A stretch of 60,000 nt of DNA from Antedon mediterranea. Taxonomy: Eukaryota > Echinodermata > Crinoidea > Comatulida > Antedonidae. The notes beneath the pieces were generated by a model that worked only from the letters and a program-made list of their open reading frames with translations, made no database searches and was not told the DNA's origin. Of the stretch, positions 12,201 through 27,200 are shown in pieces. A program made the position numbers and the translations under genes. Location of the stretch: the NCBI RefSeq assembly GCF_964355755.1, contig NC_092678.1, forward strand, positions 2,133,922 through 2,193,921, in the 5' to 3' direction. Every line of letters begins with the position of its first letter. Position 1 is the first letter of the stretch.

Positions 12201-15200
12201 ACAATATACATCTTTAAGGAATCAAGTGTTTTATTTTACGATGATACTGTTGATTGTACGCTGCAATAAACACATTAAAATAAATTCTTACTTGAGGCAA
12301 AGCCGTTATCACTCAGTATCGAATTGGCCACTTGGAATTCATATAAATCAAACTTTGGCTGCACAATTGCCATGCTGCAAAATATACATTTTTACATTAA
12401 CGACATTAATCAATATAAATTAATCATATAAATATTAATGACACCAAATAATATATACATCCTTAAAAGCTTTTATTACGTTATAACTAGTATAATGATA
12501 CAAAGTTTGCGGGACAACATATATGTTGCTCTAAAAAGCACTGTTAAGATTCTTGAGAAATCTGCTCTTAAAAGCTGAAAGGGAAAGTACATTGATTTTC
12601 ACGATCTCCATTTGGCGTTACATCTACAGTATGTTGTTGATTATGTGACTTAAAACGATCGAAAATAAAAATGTCCAGAAATCATGATATGCTGTCCCTC
12701 AAATGATTTGGCCAGATACAACTTAAGGAGTGGAATATTTTAGTATCAATCAAAACAGCTTAGTAAAATTTTGTGATTGTTAAGACGAGTGTCAAGATAT
12801 GCCATGTGAATCCTTTAAAGAAATAATGAATGCCAGGAAAAATTGAATGAATGTTTTATATTAGCTCCAGCAACTATAACCTGGAATCCGCAAACTAACC
12901 TGAAACTTGTTGCATTTATATTTGTATAAGAGTAAGTCATACTGATGTTGTGAACATACCGCTGTAAATAAAAACATAATTGTATATAAATCTTGTAGGT
13001 CTATCGTTATTGTATCATACTATTTGAAAGCTATGGGATTGTTTTCCATTTTACAAATCGAGGGTCTTAAGTGTCATTTGCACCTGTGCCAGCACAAATC
13101 AAATTGAATGTTTCGTTTTCATGATGCTACACATGGCTATGCACCAGTCGACATTTACATTTTACTTAACTACGAAAAATTAAATTTACATTTGCAAAGA
13201 AACAAAAAATGAACCTTACTTCACCCTTTGACATTACTAAGGATATAAAGGTCACATTGTTCGTCATCTCGTCAATCATCGCTTTTCTCAAATTTACCAA
13301 CTTTAAAAAAAAACACAAGAAATGATGAATAATAATATAATTATGTTGTTTTTATATAGCTCTTAGTGCTCAAAGCCTCTAAGCGTTTCACATTTATTAT
13401 ACAACCAGTGGGTACAAAATTGGTGTTGGTAAAATGACTAAACTTTGAATACTCACATCATCACTTCCTTTTGGAATGACCTCAACTTCCAAGAGGTCAA
13501 CGTTAGGAGGATCAGACAAGTATCCAAGCTAAGTCAAGAAAACCAATAAAGAAAATATTAATTCAATGAAACATTTGTATTACTCCACAAAACAATAAAA
13601 AAATAGTTCATATTTAAAAAATCTAATCTTTATATAAAATATACATTTTACTACCATGCTGAATGCTGTTTTTTATATCTTAAACTTTAAATAAAAAATT
13701 GAAAGTATTGTTAAATTAGTTATTGGCTTATAGTTTAAATATTTAATTAGATTTGTTTTAGTAAATTTTAAAAATTTGTTTAACACAATTATTAATAAGA
13801 TTAATTGAAAATGGACAGTTTATTACGATTCACTACACATTTATTTTGTCCAACAAACAATAATTACTGGTAATACAAATATGGTATTAATTATATATAA
13901 ACAATATAACTTGTTATTTTTTTAATTATGGCTACACAGATTATTAACAAAAATGTTATGTAATTTATTCAATCAAATAAATCATTATTGTTTACTATTA
14001 TTATATTATAATAAAAACTTAATTATAAAATTGATTATAATTAGTTATAACAATTAAGAAATCCTCAACTCATTCAAAGATTAATTATGTAAATATAACA
14101 TTACACACAAATAAAAATAAGGTTTAATTATACAGTATTTAAAAATCAGTGCTGAAACAAAAATATGAATAACACTATAAAATATGAGACCTACTCACTT
14201 TTGAATGTTTTACCACATAGGAAAACACCCAAGTGGTTAGAAAAATGATGTGAAAAAACATTCATCTTTAAAGACCAGACCACCTAAGCTACTGAAGATT
14301 GGCATGCAAATTTGAGGTAAAGTGTCTGGATATTTTCAGTAGAAACAAATTGGAAATATGCACAGGATTAGTTAGTAAACGTTTATTTTTTTTTCCTGGT
14401 TAAAACTGTTCCAGAAGCATGCTTTCACGAAAGTACATGCTTTTTTCCATGCTTTTCCTTGGCCTCACTTTTCCCATTTTCTATTAGAAATATACAAATC
14501 ACACTTTATTTCCCAGTCATACTGTAATAAGTTCAAACAATTCACACTTTCTAAGTAACTTTTCCTTTTTTGTATGGGGACTACTATGTTCAAGCAAAAT
14601 CACACTTTCTTTCCAAGTAAACTTTTCCCATTTTGTAATAGAAATACTAGTTCAAACAATTCACACTTTCTAAGTAACTTTTCCCATTTTTGTATGGGGA
14701 CTACTAGGTATATTAAGCAAAATCACACTTTCTTTCCAAGTAAACTTTTCCGATTTTCTAATAGGAATACTAGTTCAAACAATTCACACTTTTCCTGTCA
14801 CTTCTCTCAAATTGTTCTATTACACCACTTTCTCTATGTTAATAATTCACTTTTGATCACATTTTTCCTATATATATTTTCTCAAACCATATGGTATGAA
14901 CATTTCTCCAAAGAAAAGCTATCAAATGCTTATTATTTTTTTGTTATTGTTATCATGGAGGGTGGTGCAAATTTAGCAAAACAAACACTTAAAATATAGC
15001 TTTCATCCCTGAGTCTTTTAGTCTTATCTCTCACTTCCTATTCTTTGATTTCACAGAACTGCAAATTTTGAGTCCATGTTTGAAATAATAACATTTTGCT
15101 ATAAAAAAAAAGTTTTTCTACTAACAGTACCACAGACTGAAACTGCTCATGAAATCTTCTTCATATAATATAAGACAATTTTTCACTGTTATTTCAAAAC

Positions 15201-18200
15201 TATAAGTTCAAACAATTCACATTCTCTTTCTAAGTAACTTTTTCATTTTTTAATGAGAATACTATATTAAGTTCAAACAATACTTTCCCACTAAATGTTT
15301 CACTTTCTCTGTCCAAACACCATATCACACGTTCACAACGTAAGTTTTTTCCTATCTGCTAACTTTCTCCAAACTTTCTTCATAATATTCCCTTGATTTC
15401 ATATATTTTTTAATACTTATCTTCTCAGTTCAGTGGTCGTCAACGACTAATGTTTATGGCAAATAAAAAAAAAACAACAAATTTTGTTCTACTGCAAGGA
15501 GGGTCAGGCAATAAATAATGAGGGGGGAGATTTGTTAGCACCACACAGCAAATAACAACTACAAAATTACAGTCTAGTGGTGTTCTTATTGAATATGATG
15601 CTATGATATGTGCTGAGAAAAGATAAGAGCATTTAGGGGTAAAAATGATTACTTAATACTTTGTCTATATCTGGTATATGAATGGGTGAGCGTTTGTGTA
15701 CAGACATTTTTAATTGACATACAATACTATGATCACAAACGCTAATCAACAGATAAATTACATTTCAAAACATTCTACAAAAAACAGTGCAACATAAATG
15801 CTATTATTACCTGTGGCATTTACAACAGGAAACGATTATTTCACGACATGACAAAACATTAAAACACGACCAAACATGTCACAAAACATTATATTACGTG
15901 AGTGATTATCGGAGCCACAAAATCCAGCCTGGTTTTTACATACTTTCTCAATTTTAAACTCAAATTTCAATCAATATCAAATCAATATTTTACGAATTGT
16001 TTAAAGAACATTATTTAGTAAAAATTGAATACATTGTTTTTGTAAATCATCAAACTCTTAAGAAACCTCCATAATGTCCTTCAAATTTGTTTTTCTCCAT
16101 CGTTCACTTATTTAATGTTTAATAGTTAACGGTTAGGTCTAGAATTTTGTTGCAGTTTTAATTTAAATTAATCATATTATTACATTTTAAATCACATAGA
16201 AAAGCAAGTACAGACATCAGACAAACAGGAAACTTAAAAAAAACAGAGATTATTTTAAAAATTCTTTATAAAATAAATTATACTGTTCACATACATTATT
16301 ATTTTCTCTGAATAAAAGGGTAATTTTCGTATAATTGAAAAAGGTATTGTTGAGTTATTCAACAAAGGTGATTTTAAACAACGAGGGCAGGCTTCAAGAT
16401 TCTACGAACCAACTAAAGGCATAATGAGGCTCCTAGCAGTGTTACAAACAGGCAGTTGCAAAATAATGTGCATTTTATTGTGCAATATAACATCACATGC
16501 TGCGAATATGCTGGGGAAATGGTTGGAGGATTTTTTGAAAAAGTTTTTGCTGAAAATAAAAATAACTGTGCATTGCAAAATGAAAAAAAAATTATGTTGC
16601 TGGTTTTTTTTTTTTGGAAGGATCAGTGCGTTAAATTTTATTGCATAATACTATATTTTTTAATTATATTTTATTTCATTATTTAAGCAAATATAATGTG
16701 TTTAAGTTTTAACAGGCATGCTTTAGTATCTATAAATCTTAGACCATCAATTTTATCAATTTATGTTTTTTAAAACAGTATGCTTAAAAAATAATTTGTA
16801 CGTTTCTGGAATTTTATTAAACATTTGTTTTGGTAGGATAAACAAATTTGGTATCAACATTAGTTACAGGTAGTAAATTTTAGGAATATCAATTTGGCGT
16901 GTTGAATTTCCAATTTTTTAATAATTAAAATATTTATTATTTATGAAAAAAAAAGATGTTATTCAGCAAAATTTAGAATAAATGTTTAATAATGTTATGC
17001 ATGCATATTGATTAGATGCCTTTGAGCGTTTCATTCGAAAAATTACTGTTAGTCGGTTAACAGACCCAAAACTTATAGTAACATCTACGTATTAAATTAG
17101 TTTTCCATGCTATTAATAATTGTTTTTTTTTTTTCCAGGCAGTACGAGAAAGCTACCAACTTATATAGTCACATGACCTAGCGGCAGACTATACCACTTT
17201 CTTTTTTTATACAGATAATTTTATTTTTCAAATACTAAGCCAAAATAATGTGCTATAGACAGTAAACAGTTCGGGACGCATGCTCCCTAATGCAATTTGA
17301 TCTTTTTCCGAAAATCATGGGGACTCATTTAATGTGTGCTCACTTTGAGACTACAATAATTGAGTTACTAAAACGTATTTCCTATATATCATATACCGGT
17401 AATTTATGCAAATTTTCTTGTTTATTCAGAATTTAATTGTGCAAAAGTGGTGAAAATAAACAGTGCAACTAGGAAATGAAAGCGTGTCTGTTACTGATGA
17501 ACCACACTGAACATTTACAGATGTTATCCTGGTTTAACATAGGTCAAAGTGCAAAGGTAAAATTCAGTCACATGACTATTCTAACTTTGGTATCATTCTC
17601 AGGATTTGAAATGCAGCTCCATTAAATGTTATGTATGAAATGGAACTACAATTTAATGGAACTACTTTTTTTGTATCAAGTTAGCAGCTTTCACAAAAAT
17701 GGATTTTTTTTGTAGTTGTTTTATTTTCCGTGCAAGAGTCTATGCAGAGCTTTCGTTAATGGATGGATGCGTTTTCTGAATTAGCATAACAGTGATACAG
17801 TAGTATTTTCGGCATACATGTTTGTGAAGCATTCAAGTGGTTATGTACCTTCAAAATAGGCTCAATTTCTTCCTGGTATGCCATGAGAAGTTGAATGATC
17901 GTCAAGAAATGATTTGATTAAAATGAAATATTCAACAACCAGTTGGGGTAATAGATTATAGGGATCGGAATGTAATGAAGAAAAAAGAAACAATCATTCT
18001 ATTCTGCATATAACATCATTGTGTATTATTGGGGGCACACCCAAGAGAAAATTTGTTGAAATCCGCAAATTTTTTGTTTTATAAAACAGACAATTTTGAA
18101 TGATTAATATGATAAATAAACGTTCAAAATTGTCTTGTTAATAGTTAGCAATTGTTTGGTCTAGATTAATTTCAGGCAATATTTCATGGAAATACTAAGC

Positions 18201-21200
18201 AAAATTTGTGAGAAGCAAAACAAAATATGTGTCCGTGGCCTAAACCATTATGCGTGAGACAAACTGTCCAATCTGAAATTAAGCTACAGTGCATTACAAA
18301 TTGAAGCACACTTTACAAACAATATGGGACAAGAAAATTAAAGAAAATGACAACACGCCAACATTTCATTAAACAATTTACTAAAAAGCAGACTAAATTT
18401 GGCGAATTGTTTTTGTCTGAGTGGATTTAATTTAGAAGACTGTAAACAAATACAAAACCTTCTGCCCTTGAACAATTCAAGGTCAGAGGTCACACAAACG
18501 TGAACGATCACAATCAAGACACTCAAACCACTCAAACAAAATTGCAAATGTTCGTGTTTGTGATATATGTAAATGATTTTTTTTTAATAATTTTGTGTGA
18601 CAAAATGTTTCAGGGCCATTATTATTATTTTGAAACATTTTATTACCATTTTAAGGTTCATAGTGGTAAAAGTTAATCTTTTGTCTTAATATAAAATAAT
18701 TTTAAAAAATATCAAAATTTCTTCATAGCAGCAAAACGACTTGCTTTTTTATAGATAACTGTTACCACAACCCCTGAACACATATATTTGTTATCTTGCA
18801 ACTTAACATTTTATCAGAACCAGAGCCTGAAATTAAGGCTTAAACAATTTGGAAAGGTCAAATGGTAAAGGTCAAATGGTAAAGGTTATCAGAAGTGAAT
18901 ATATTGTTTCTTCTTTCAGTAGAAAATTCTGAAGATAATGCTAATGTTGCCCTGTGATAGGTGGTTGCCACACTCATTTATAATTTGGATGCATGAAAGA
19001 AAAGAAGATAATAATCATTAATGCACCCTTAATTTGTTAAATTATTCATGCTGATGGCCAGTACATCTCATTAGCATAATTGGCTTTAGAATTAACAGGG
19101 TTAAAACATTTCCCAAAAACAGATTGGACAACCTTTTAACCAATAATGAAAACCCGTAGCCCTGGTTAAAAGTGGAAGAATCCAAAAAGAGTATAATATA
19201 ATAATCTGTAAGTGTTGGTCTTTATTGTTAAGGTTGGGTAAATTTTAACATAACGATCATCATTGAAGAACAGAAAAAGGACTTTAAAGCAAGAAACCAT
19301 CACAAAGCAAGTAAAAAGCCAATCCATTTTCTAATGTGCTACGGGGTATTATAAATTTGCAGCAACTTGGGCAGTCTCGGACATTAAAGGAGTTGGCACA
19401 TCCTTATTAGGAAATCTATGGAGCAATGAGGCAAGTTCTCACATATAACATCAGTACATTAAACATCTAACATTACTAAATTTGTCACAATTCTACTTGG
19501 CAATCGTTTTATTCAATTTCTATGAATATTGTTCTAATAGCCTAGTAAAAAGCGTTTTCTAATTTGAAGCTTAGCTAGCATAGCTTAGGAGAAGGAGGAC
19601 CTTATAGATATGAAGGCAGGTAGCTTATAGCATGGGGGATTGACTTGGGAAGGGTGGGTTTCTTTTAAAATCCTCAAAGATTGATTTTCCCTTTAATGGG
19701 ATTTTTGGGATGGAGGTTGGTATAATCTTAATTAGGATGCCCATTCATTTTTAAAAAGTAATGAGGCCCATGTAAAACCTTAAGCTCAGTCTACACTATC
19801 AAACTAGTTTGACAAAAAAAAGTGTGATGTGCCCAAATATGGTATTGATATGACATTATCGTGTCTATATATAAGCACATCATAATCTTTTGTCACATAA
19901 AGTTTGATAGTGTAGACAGAGCTTAAGTGCTGCCTTATGGTTAAACTTTGCGACTGTGATGCCGGGATAATTTATGGCTGTAACAATATCTATAGAAACT
20001 AAAAAGCATTTCAATTTTTGCTTGAATATTTTTCCCAGTTATTCAGTGAGAACAACCCTCAATCATTGTATTACTTTTAAGCACATTTTTTTTTTGGAAA
20101 GAAATTTCATGCGAAAGACAAAAATCACTCACCTGGCCTTTGAGTCGTGGATGAATGAGAATGTAACCGTTGCTGTTGATTCCGAATGCATACCCTTCAG
20201 GCCCAATCTGGAGGTAAACAAATAACATCAACAAAAATGTTTTTAATAACATGATTCAAAAATACACCTTTAAACGAGAAGTATGATATTTACATTTTAA
20301 AAATCAAGGGTTAAGTTATGAAATTATTAAAATATGAATACGATTGTTGATTTTGTTTTTTTATTTTCATTTCATTATAAATAAAAATTTGTTGATATGT
20401 TTCAAGAGAACAAATTTGCAGGATTTTAACCCAAACTTATGGTAGAAAAACAAAAAGATAACTGCTATGCTGTATGTATTACAAACTGTAAGACGAAACA
20501 TGAATCTCTCTGAAGAGTAGGGTGTCACCTGATGTGCTGGTCATTACAACCAGACTGGCAAAAGAGCAGAGTTTGGTGGCAGATAAGAGAGATGATAAGT
20601 TGTTGTATGTGACATCTCGTCAAATGCGCTTTAAGATGGTCATTACTGAATAAGGTGCATTATAAATAATTATTTATTTAAAAAAAATAATTAGCTTTTT
20701 AACCTGTAGAGTATGCTTGATAGAAGAAAAAAATAATTACCTAAATAATAACTAAATGTGTTTTATGTATTGAAAAAAGTATTGAAAATGTGTACATTAA
20801 TGTAAATATATTGAAAAATGTAAAACAAAGAAATAGTACATTTGATTTACATTAGATTAGAGTAATAGAATAGAAAACTAGATTAGTAATAGAACATACA
20901 CTAAAGAAAACAAATGAAGAAATGTATTCATGATTGTACAGGGAAGGGGGGGGGGGGTACTAATTTCTTACCATTGTGTGTAGTGTGTGAACGCAATAGA
21001 AACTTACCATACTCAAAAGTGAAATACAAATAGATAGATAGATACAATGATAGATAAACATGCAAGTGTGAAAAGGGTTAATTATTATCAAATAATTCAT
21101 AAATTTACATTAGAAAACCTAATAATTAAATTTACGAAGTAATACTATACCTACTAATATTTCTACTGATATAAACTATCTTGTATCTACACCAGTAGTA

Positions 21201-24200
21201 AATTGTTCATATTAATTATCTTTTTTAAAAAACCATTTAATTATTATACAAAGATAATGTGTAATTAATTTTATATTACAGTTTAAAATTACATCATTTA
21301 ACATTAAAATACACCATTTACAATACCAATTTGTTAACTTAAAACATATAACATGGGAGTATGGTTTCTATACGGAAATCTAGGTCATATTAATTACAAC
21401 AAAATTAAAATACAAATAAATATAATAATATTATAAACTAATTGGAAAATAGGCAACAAAAAGTACCTAGATTTCTTAATAAAGATACAATTTAATTATT
21501 GTTCCTTTTCTTCAAATAAATAAATAAATATACTACCAATTAAAATAAAATTAAATGTAAATAAAAGAGGTATACAGAACTAACTTTATTGAACAATCTA
21601 AAAGAATAATTCCACTCAAGGAATACTAAACATACAGATATGAGCTTGACAATTTAATAAATTGTTTATCAAATGATTTAGCACGAATAGCCAACACAGA
21701 GAACAAATAGCGAAACAAATATACAGTAAAACACAGAAGCTCTAAATTGTGTAGAAAAAAAAATGTTTTGCACATTAAATAATTATAAATAAAATATGTA
21801 CTTAAAGCATAAAAACTAAACATAGAATGGGATGATCAGCCATTTTGCCATTTTGAGTATCTCTAAACATGTATTAAATAATGGTATTCCTGTCTCTGGG
21901 GATAAGCTTTAAAGTCTCCTGGGGTATTAGGCTATTCCAAAGCTCTGTCTACACTATCAAACTTTTGTCAAACAAATTTGATAGTGTAGACGTCTCAAAG
22001 CTTTAGGGTTAAGTTGTCTGGTATCCCTTTCACACTGCCTAGCCTAACTCCAGAGTTTACACACACCTGGGGAGTCAAAGCTAACATTTTGTGAAAGGGT
22101 TATAGGATAAGAATTGTTCTTTCTTTAGGGGAAACACTAGCACGTATTGCTTGAACAGATCTTGAACCAATGTGTGACCAATGTAGTACGAGATGTTTAG
22201 AATGTTGTTGTTGATGATGCTCTAGGCCACAACATAGGGATTTAATATTAGACAATGTATAGCATTACAAAACTTCCCAAAAAAAAAAAGTTTTACACTA
22301 AAAGCACATCTAAATACATACATCAAAACATATTTAAATTTAAATTATTAAAATATGCTGGTGACAAAATGACAGATGTGAAATTAAGCAACTATTGCTA
22401 AAAAAAATCTGAAACGGAGTTGACAACAAAAATCACCAACTTAAGGTGTTGACAACAAAAATCACTAACTTAAGGATTTTACAACAAAAATCTACTGGAA
22501 GAAAACAAAGTGAAAGTCACAAATTTCACCGACATAAACAATATCACCAACTTGTACAAACGATACTGATTACAAATAATTTGACTAGTTTATCGAGGGC
22601 GCCCTGAATGCGTTTTTTTCCTCGGACTGTTTCAAACTTACGCAACGGTAACTGCTATTAAAAACAGGCTGTAATAAAAGAGATAATAATGCATTTTTTT
22701 AGTCTATTTTCCACAAGAAATGTAAATTTGAAATCTTATGTTAAATTTGATATTTTTATTTTTCAGGGGGACATTATTTAAATGGGAAGTGCATATGGAA
22801 CTATATTGAATATTATATTCCTTATTATTGGATACAAATAAACCAATATTTATATTATTGGCATAAGCAGAAGAATCATTGAGATATGAATGGATGAGTA
22901 TTTAAATAAGTATTCATTCTTATCAGTAGTAATTGTGATAGAAGAATGAGGATCTTACATGAAACATTAGTAAGGTAAGATTTTCAGTACACCAATGATT
23001 AACATCATTTAATATGTTAAGAATAACTTGAAGCTTTGATGGTTGTACCACAAAACTGTATCGAAAATCTTACTTTACTATTAAAGATGTTTATGAAATT
23101 GCTGTTGTTTGTGGTGATGATAGGATAAAATGATTTAAAATGTTTGTATTTTAAATAAACTTTCTCATCTTTTTAATGTCAAACAAATGAATAATAATTT
23201 ACTGACAATCGTTCATAATCTAAAATAGAATTACTGATAAAAAGAGTAAATAATACTAAACGACAATCTATTTTAATATTTGGAAAATTTACAAAACCTT
23301 ACATAGTGTGTATTAAATTCCAGAATGTGATAATTTAATAAAAAACAATAACTAATAAAAATAAACAAATAAAAAAATTAAATGGTAATTCCCTCTAACA
23401 GGTAAAATGTTCTATGAAAATTGTCAAACGTTAAAGAAGTCATAGAATATCTAAAATAGTCGCTGTTAAGCAGGACGAAAGCAATAGAAACTGCCAAAGG
23501 CTGTATCTTCACCCCTAAAAAAAACAGTTGGCAAGCCTAAAGTAAACACGTAGATCCTAACCAGTGTTGGCGCCTATCAACTTCGTCAGCACCTTATATG
23601 GAAATACTATACTAGTTTTTAAATAGTTTTCTGAATTTACCTAACTTCTATTTTGATATGAAAAAAGCAGCTTAAAAGCAAAAAGATTACCTTACTAAAA
23701 TTTCCAAGCAAGAATAATTTAAAATCTAAATAAGGTTTTGTAAAAAGGGAAGGAGGAAAGATCGTGATTGTTGCGTTAGACTTGTTTTAAAGTATGTTCT
23801 ATTGTAAAAATATTAAAAGCATGCTATATATACGTTACAAGTCATACATTAGATTCCCAAAACTCTAAAGTACTTTACTTTTAGAAGATAAAGTATAAAA
23901 TGTAATTTAACAACAAAAGCTAATATTCCTCTACTATATATACTCTTTGAAATAAAATTAAAGCATAACTATTTTACATTCTCACTATTACTGAATTAAA
24001 AATGTAGAGATATATTTAAAGTATAAATTGTATGCTATTTGGCATTAATTGCCAATGTAATAGAGCATTTCCTAGATATAGAAAACTAATGACATATCGA
24101 ACTCCACAAGTAATACTACAGTATGACGTACATATCAAATATAGCTACTAAAGTATATAGCATTAAAATATGGCAAGCTCCTTCTAGACTGAAGTTAGCA

Positions 24201-27200
24201 AAGCATTCTCAGCTATAATATTAAAAAGTTAATTCAGTAATTGCATGCAAGGCAATATCTTTCATCAAACAAATTTAATTTCAAAATCGATAATACAATT
24301 ATGAATCAATCATACAAACTATTAAAAATCTTTGGTTAAAAGTTGAAATAAAAATAACAAATATTGAAAAAATATTAAAACAAAAGTCAAAACATGCGGA
24401 TACTTTACCTAAAAATTATTCTTGAAATTATCTCCGTCGGAGTAATAGTGCATGCATTGTGGGTAGGGGGGCACATTCAATGTTAATGAAATAAGATAAT
24501 GTACAACAGAAACTAACAGAAGAAATCTGACATGATGTTTTCTTATTAATATATACTTGCTTAAATTATAAGTGATAACAGTCATAAACAACGATGATCT
24601 CAGTGATGAGAAATGTTGGTTGTACTATTCCTTCACCGAAAAAGAAATATTCTTCAAAAAGTGGTTGAAGTAGTAACTAGCCTCAATGTTCCATAAACAA
24701 TTTCGCACCCAATTCAAGATTTTAATTAATTTTCAAGAGGAGCTTATCGAAAGCCTATGCATACTGTATGTATTACGGTCACAGGTAAACAACGTGATTT
24801 GGTGTTGCTGTTTATATGAAAACAATATTTTTACACCCATAAAATATATATGATTTGTTTTTGTTTTTTTTAAACTATTTATTTTTTTTAGAAACAAATT
24901 TGTACACACTTATTTTTATTGCTTTGCTGAATCAGATTATAAAAGAAAATATTCCTCTATCATTTAAAATTCCTTCTACTTAGTATTTTGTCTATTGGCT
25001 TCCGATTAGTCTTGTAATTTAAAATAATTTAAGCAAGTATTTAAGAAAATAAAGTATGAAGCTGTTAAAGATAAAGGAAAATGATTTAAGCATGTTATGA
25101 TGATAAAGAAAAGTTAAGAACAAAAAGGACTAGATCAATATCATGTTTTATCTTCTGTGTTATAAAAATATTAAAGAAGATTATTACAAGAAATGTGTCA
25201 GTTTGATGGGTAAATACATTTGGACATGTCAAAATAGTACACTTGGACAGATCAACGTAGTACACTTGGACATGTTAACATGGTACACATGTTATCAATA
25301 TTAAAGATTATAATTAGAAGAATTGTGTCAGTTTGATGTGTTAACATGTCAACAAGATAAACTTGGACATATCAGTATGGTGCCCTGGGACATGTCAACA
25401 TGGTACACTTGGACATGTCAACATGGTACACTTGGACATATCAGTATGGTGCCCTGGGACATGTCAACATGGTACACTTGGACATATCAGTATGGTGCCC
25501 TGGGACATGTCAACATGGTACACTTGGACATGTCAACATGGAAAACGTAAACATGCCAATTTGTACTACAGTATGTGCTGAATCCACTGCAGCCAGATTT
25601 AGTTACAAATTATTTTTAAAATATTTGTGGAAAATTGTGCATTCCAGTACTGCCATATACTGTATAAATTACACTTGTCAATTGGTAATTATAGTAATTG
25701 AGGTATAACCATAGAACACTTCTACACTCATCCCTGACGTCAACGTGTTAAATATAAAAAATGACTTTATAAAATTAAACCAAGACAAATACTATACTTA
25801 ATACTATTGTTTTGAATGATTATAAAGAAATGACTGATAGTAAACAATGTGTTAATTGACTAAAACAATTGATGAAAAACAATATGAATACATAGTTATT
25901 ACAAGTATATAGATTAGCTTAAAAATCTACTTACACGAGCTTTAGGAACCAAGTTTTCCATTCCTTTAATCGTCACATCTGTACCAACTACACCAAGAAG
26001 TTGTTGATTCTAGACACAATATTTAAAATTAAAAAGAAATATTTAATGAAAACGATTCCATAAGAAAATTTCATCAGAAACATAGTTTGGGTTGAACATA
26101 TGTTTACAGGATTATACATATTATAACTTAACTAAAAAATTGATATATGAAATATTTTCATACAGTATATTGATAACAAAGTTTTCTATTCTTTTCTATT
26201 CTATTCCAATAGTCAAAATTATCGGCACAGGTTCAAGGTATTTGTAAGTGGAGAGGGGAACTATATGTCAACAAATAATTCTTGGTCCTTTCTCCATTAA
26301 ACGGTTGTCATAATAATGCTTTGTATTTCTTTTCTTCTTTATTGTATGTATTTGTTTCTTATGGACAGTTTGTCGGAAATAAAGTTGAATGCTTTTCTTG
26401 ATCATATTTCTGGTGATAAAACATTCTGGGACAAGGACAAGAGATCCAGTGTACACATCTGGCACGTGTGTACTTAAAGAACACAGCGCACTACCCTTGT
26501 TACTATTTTGTCCATTTAAGGAATATTTCCTGGGCCAAATCATCATGAATTCTATTCTTTTAACTGTAGCCTTTTTCAATTAAAATGTAAACGATATTAT
26601 TATATACTTTAACTTTGTGTTTTTAAATTTATATTTTATTATCAACCTGTAATTGGTGCCTTGTACTGTTGGTTGTGAAATAAAGAATAAAGAAAAACAA
26701 AGAATAAAGAATGTCCATTTACTAATGCAACATAATGTTTACTTACCGCTGAACCATCTGGAAGTTTTGTCTTGTTAAATGCTGGCAGTGTTAGTGTGGT
26801 CATCATTCCAAGTCCCTGTAATGGTTTTAAATAATAATAATAATACTAATATTTCTCTTAGCTTCTTTATAATCCCTATGTCACATGTGATCTTAGGTGA
26901 TACTTGGCATGCAACAACTTTTTACCCAACAAAGTGTCCCTAACAAAGTGTCGCTTGCAAAGAATGACCTGAGAAAGGTGTCAGAAGAAAGTCCTACAAC
27001 ATGGTATATATATTTTATACATTTGCTCAATTACAATAAATAAAACATTACATTTAAAAAGATAATGGCTTACCAATGCATCTAGGTAAATGTTAGACCA
27101 CTGATATGTCCGATTTCCTGCTAACACTAGAGGACGACTCAACACAGGAATATAATCCTAGAAGAAATAAGCGATAGATTTAGAGGCTTAATGGTACATT

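Larger units (their letters stand above)
13529..20132. other. 6.6-kb intron
   Basis: AT-rich intron between exons 13457-13528 and 20133-20207. It holds the 120-bp repeat at 14531-14800, related decayed copies to about 15300, and a MITE at 19782. I see no exon or RNA gene in the rest. Confidence 0.7.
20208..25934. other. 5.7-kb intron
   Basis: Very AT-rich intron between exons 20133-20207 and 25935-26009. It holds a G tract near 20944, a shortened MITE at 21939 and the 21-bp array at 25215. No exon or RNA gene recognised elsewhere. Confidence 0.7.

Noticed and set aside
14574-14999. 141-codon plus-strand open frame
   Set aside because: It covers the 120-bp repeat and low-complexity T-rich intron; the peptide is repetitive and unrelated to any family.
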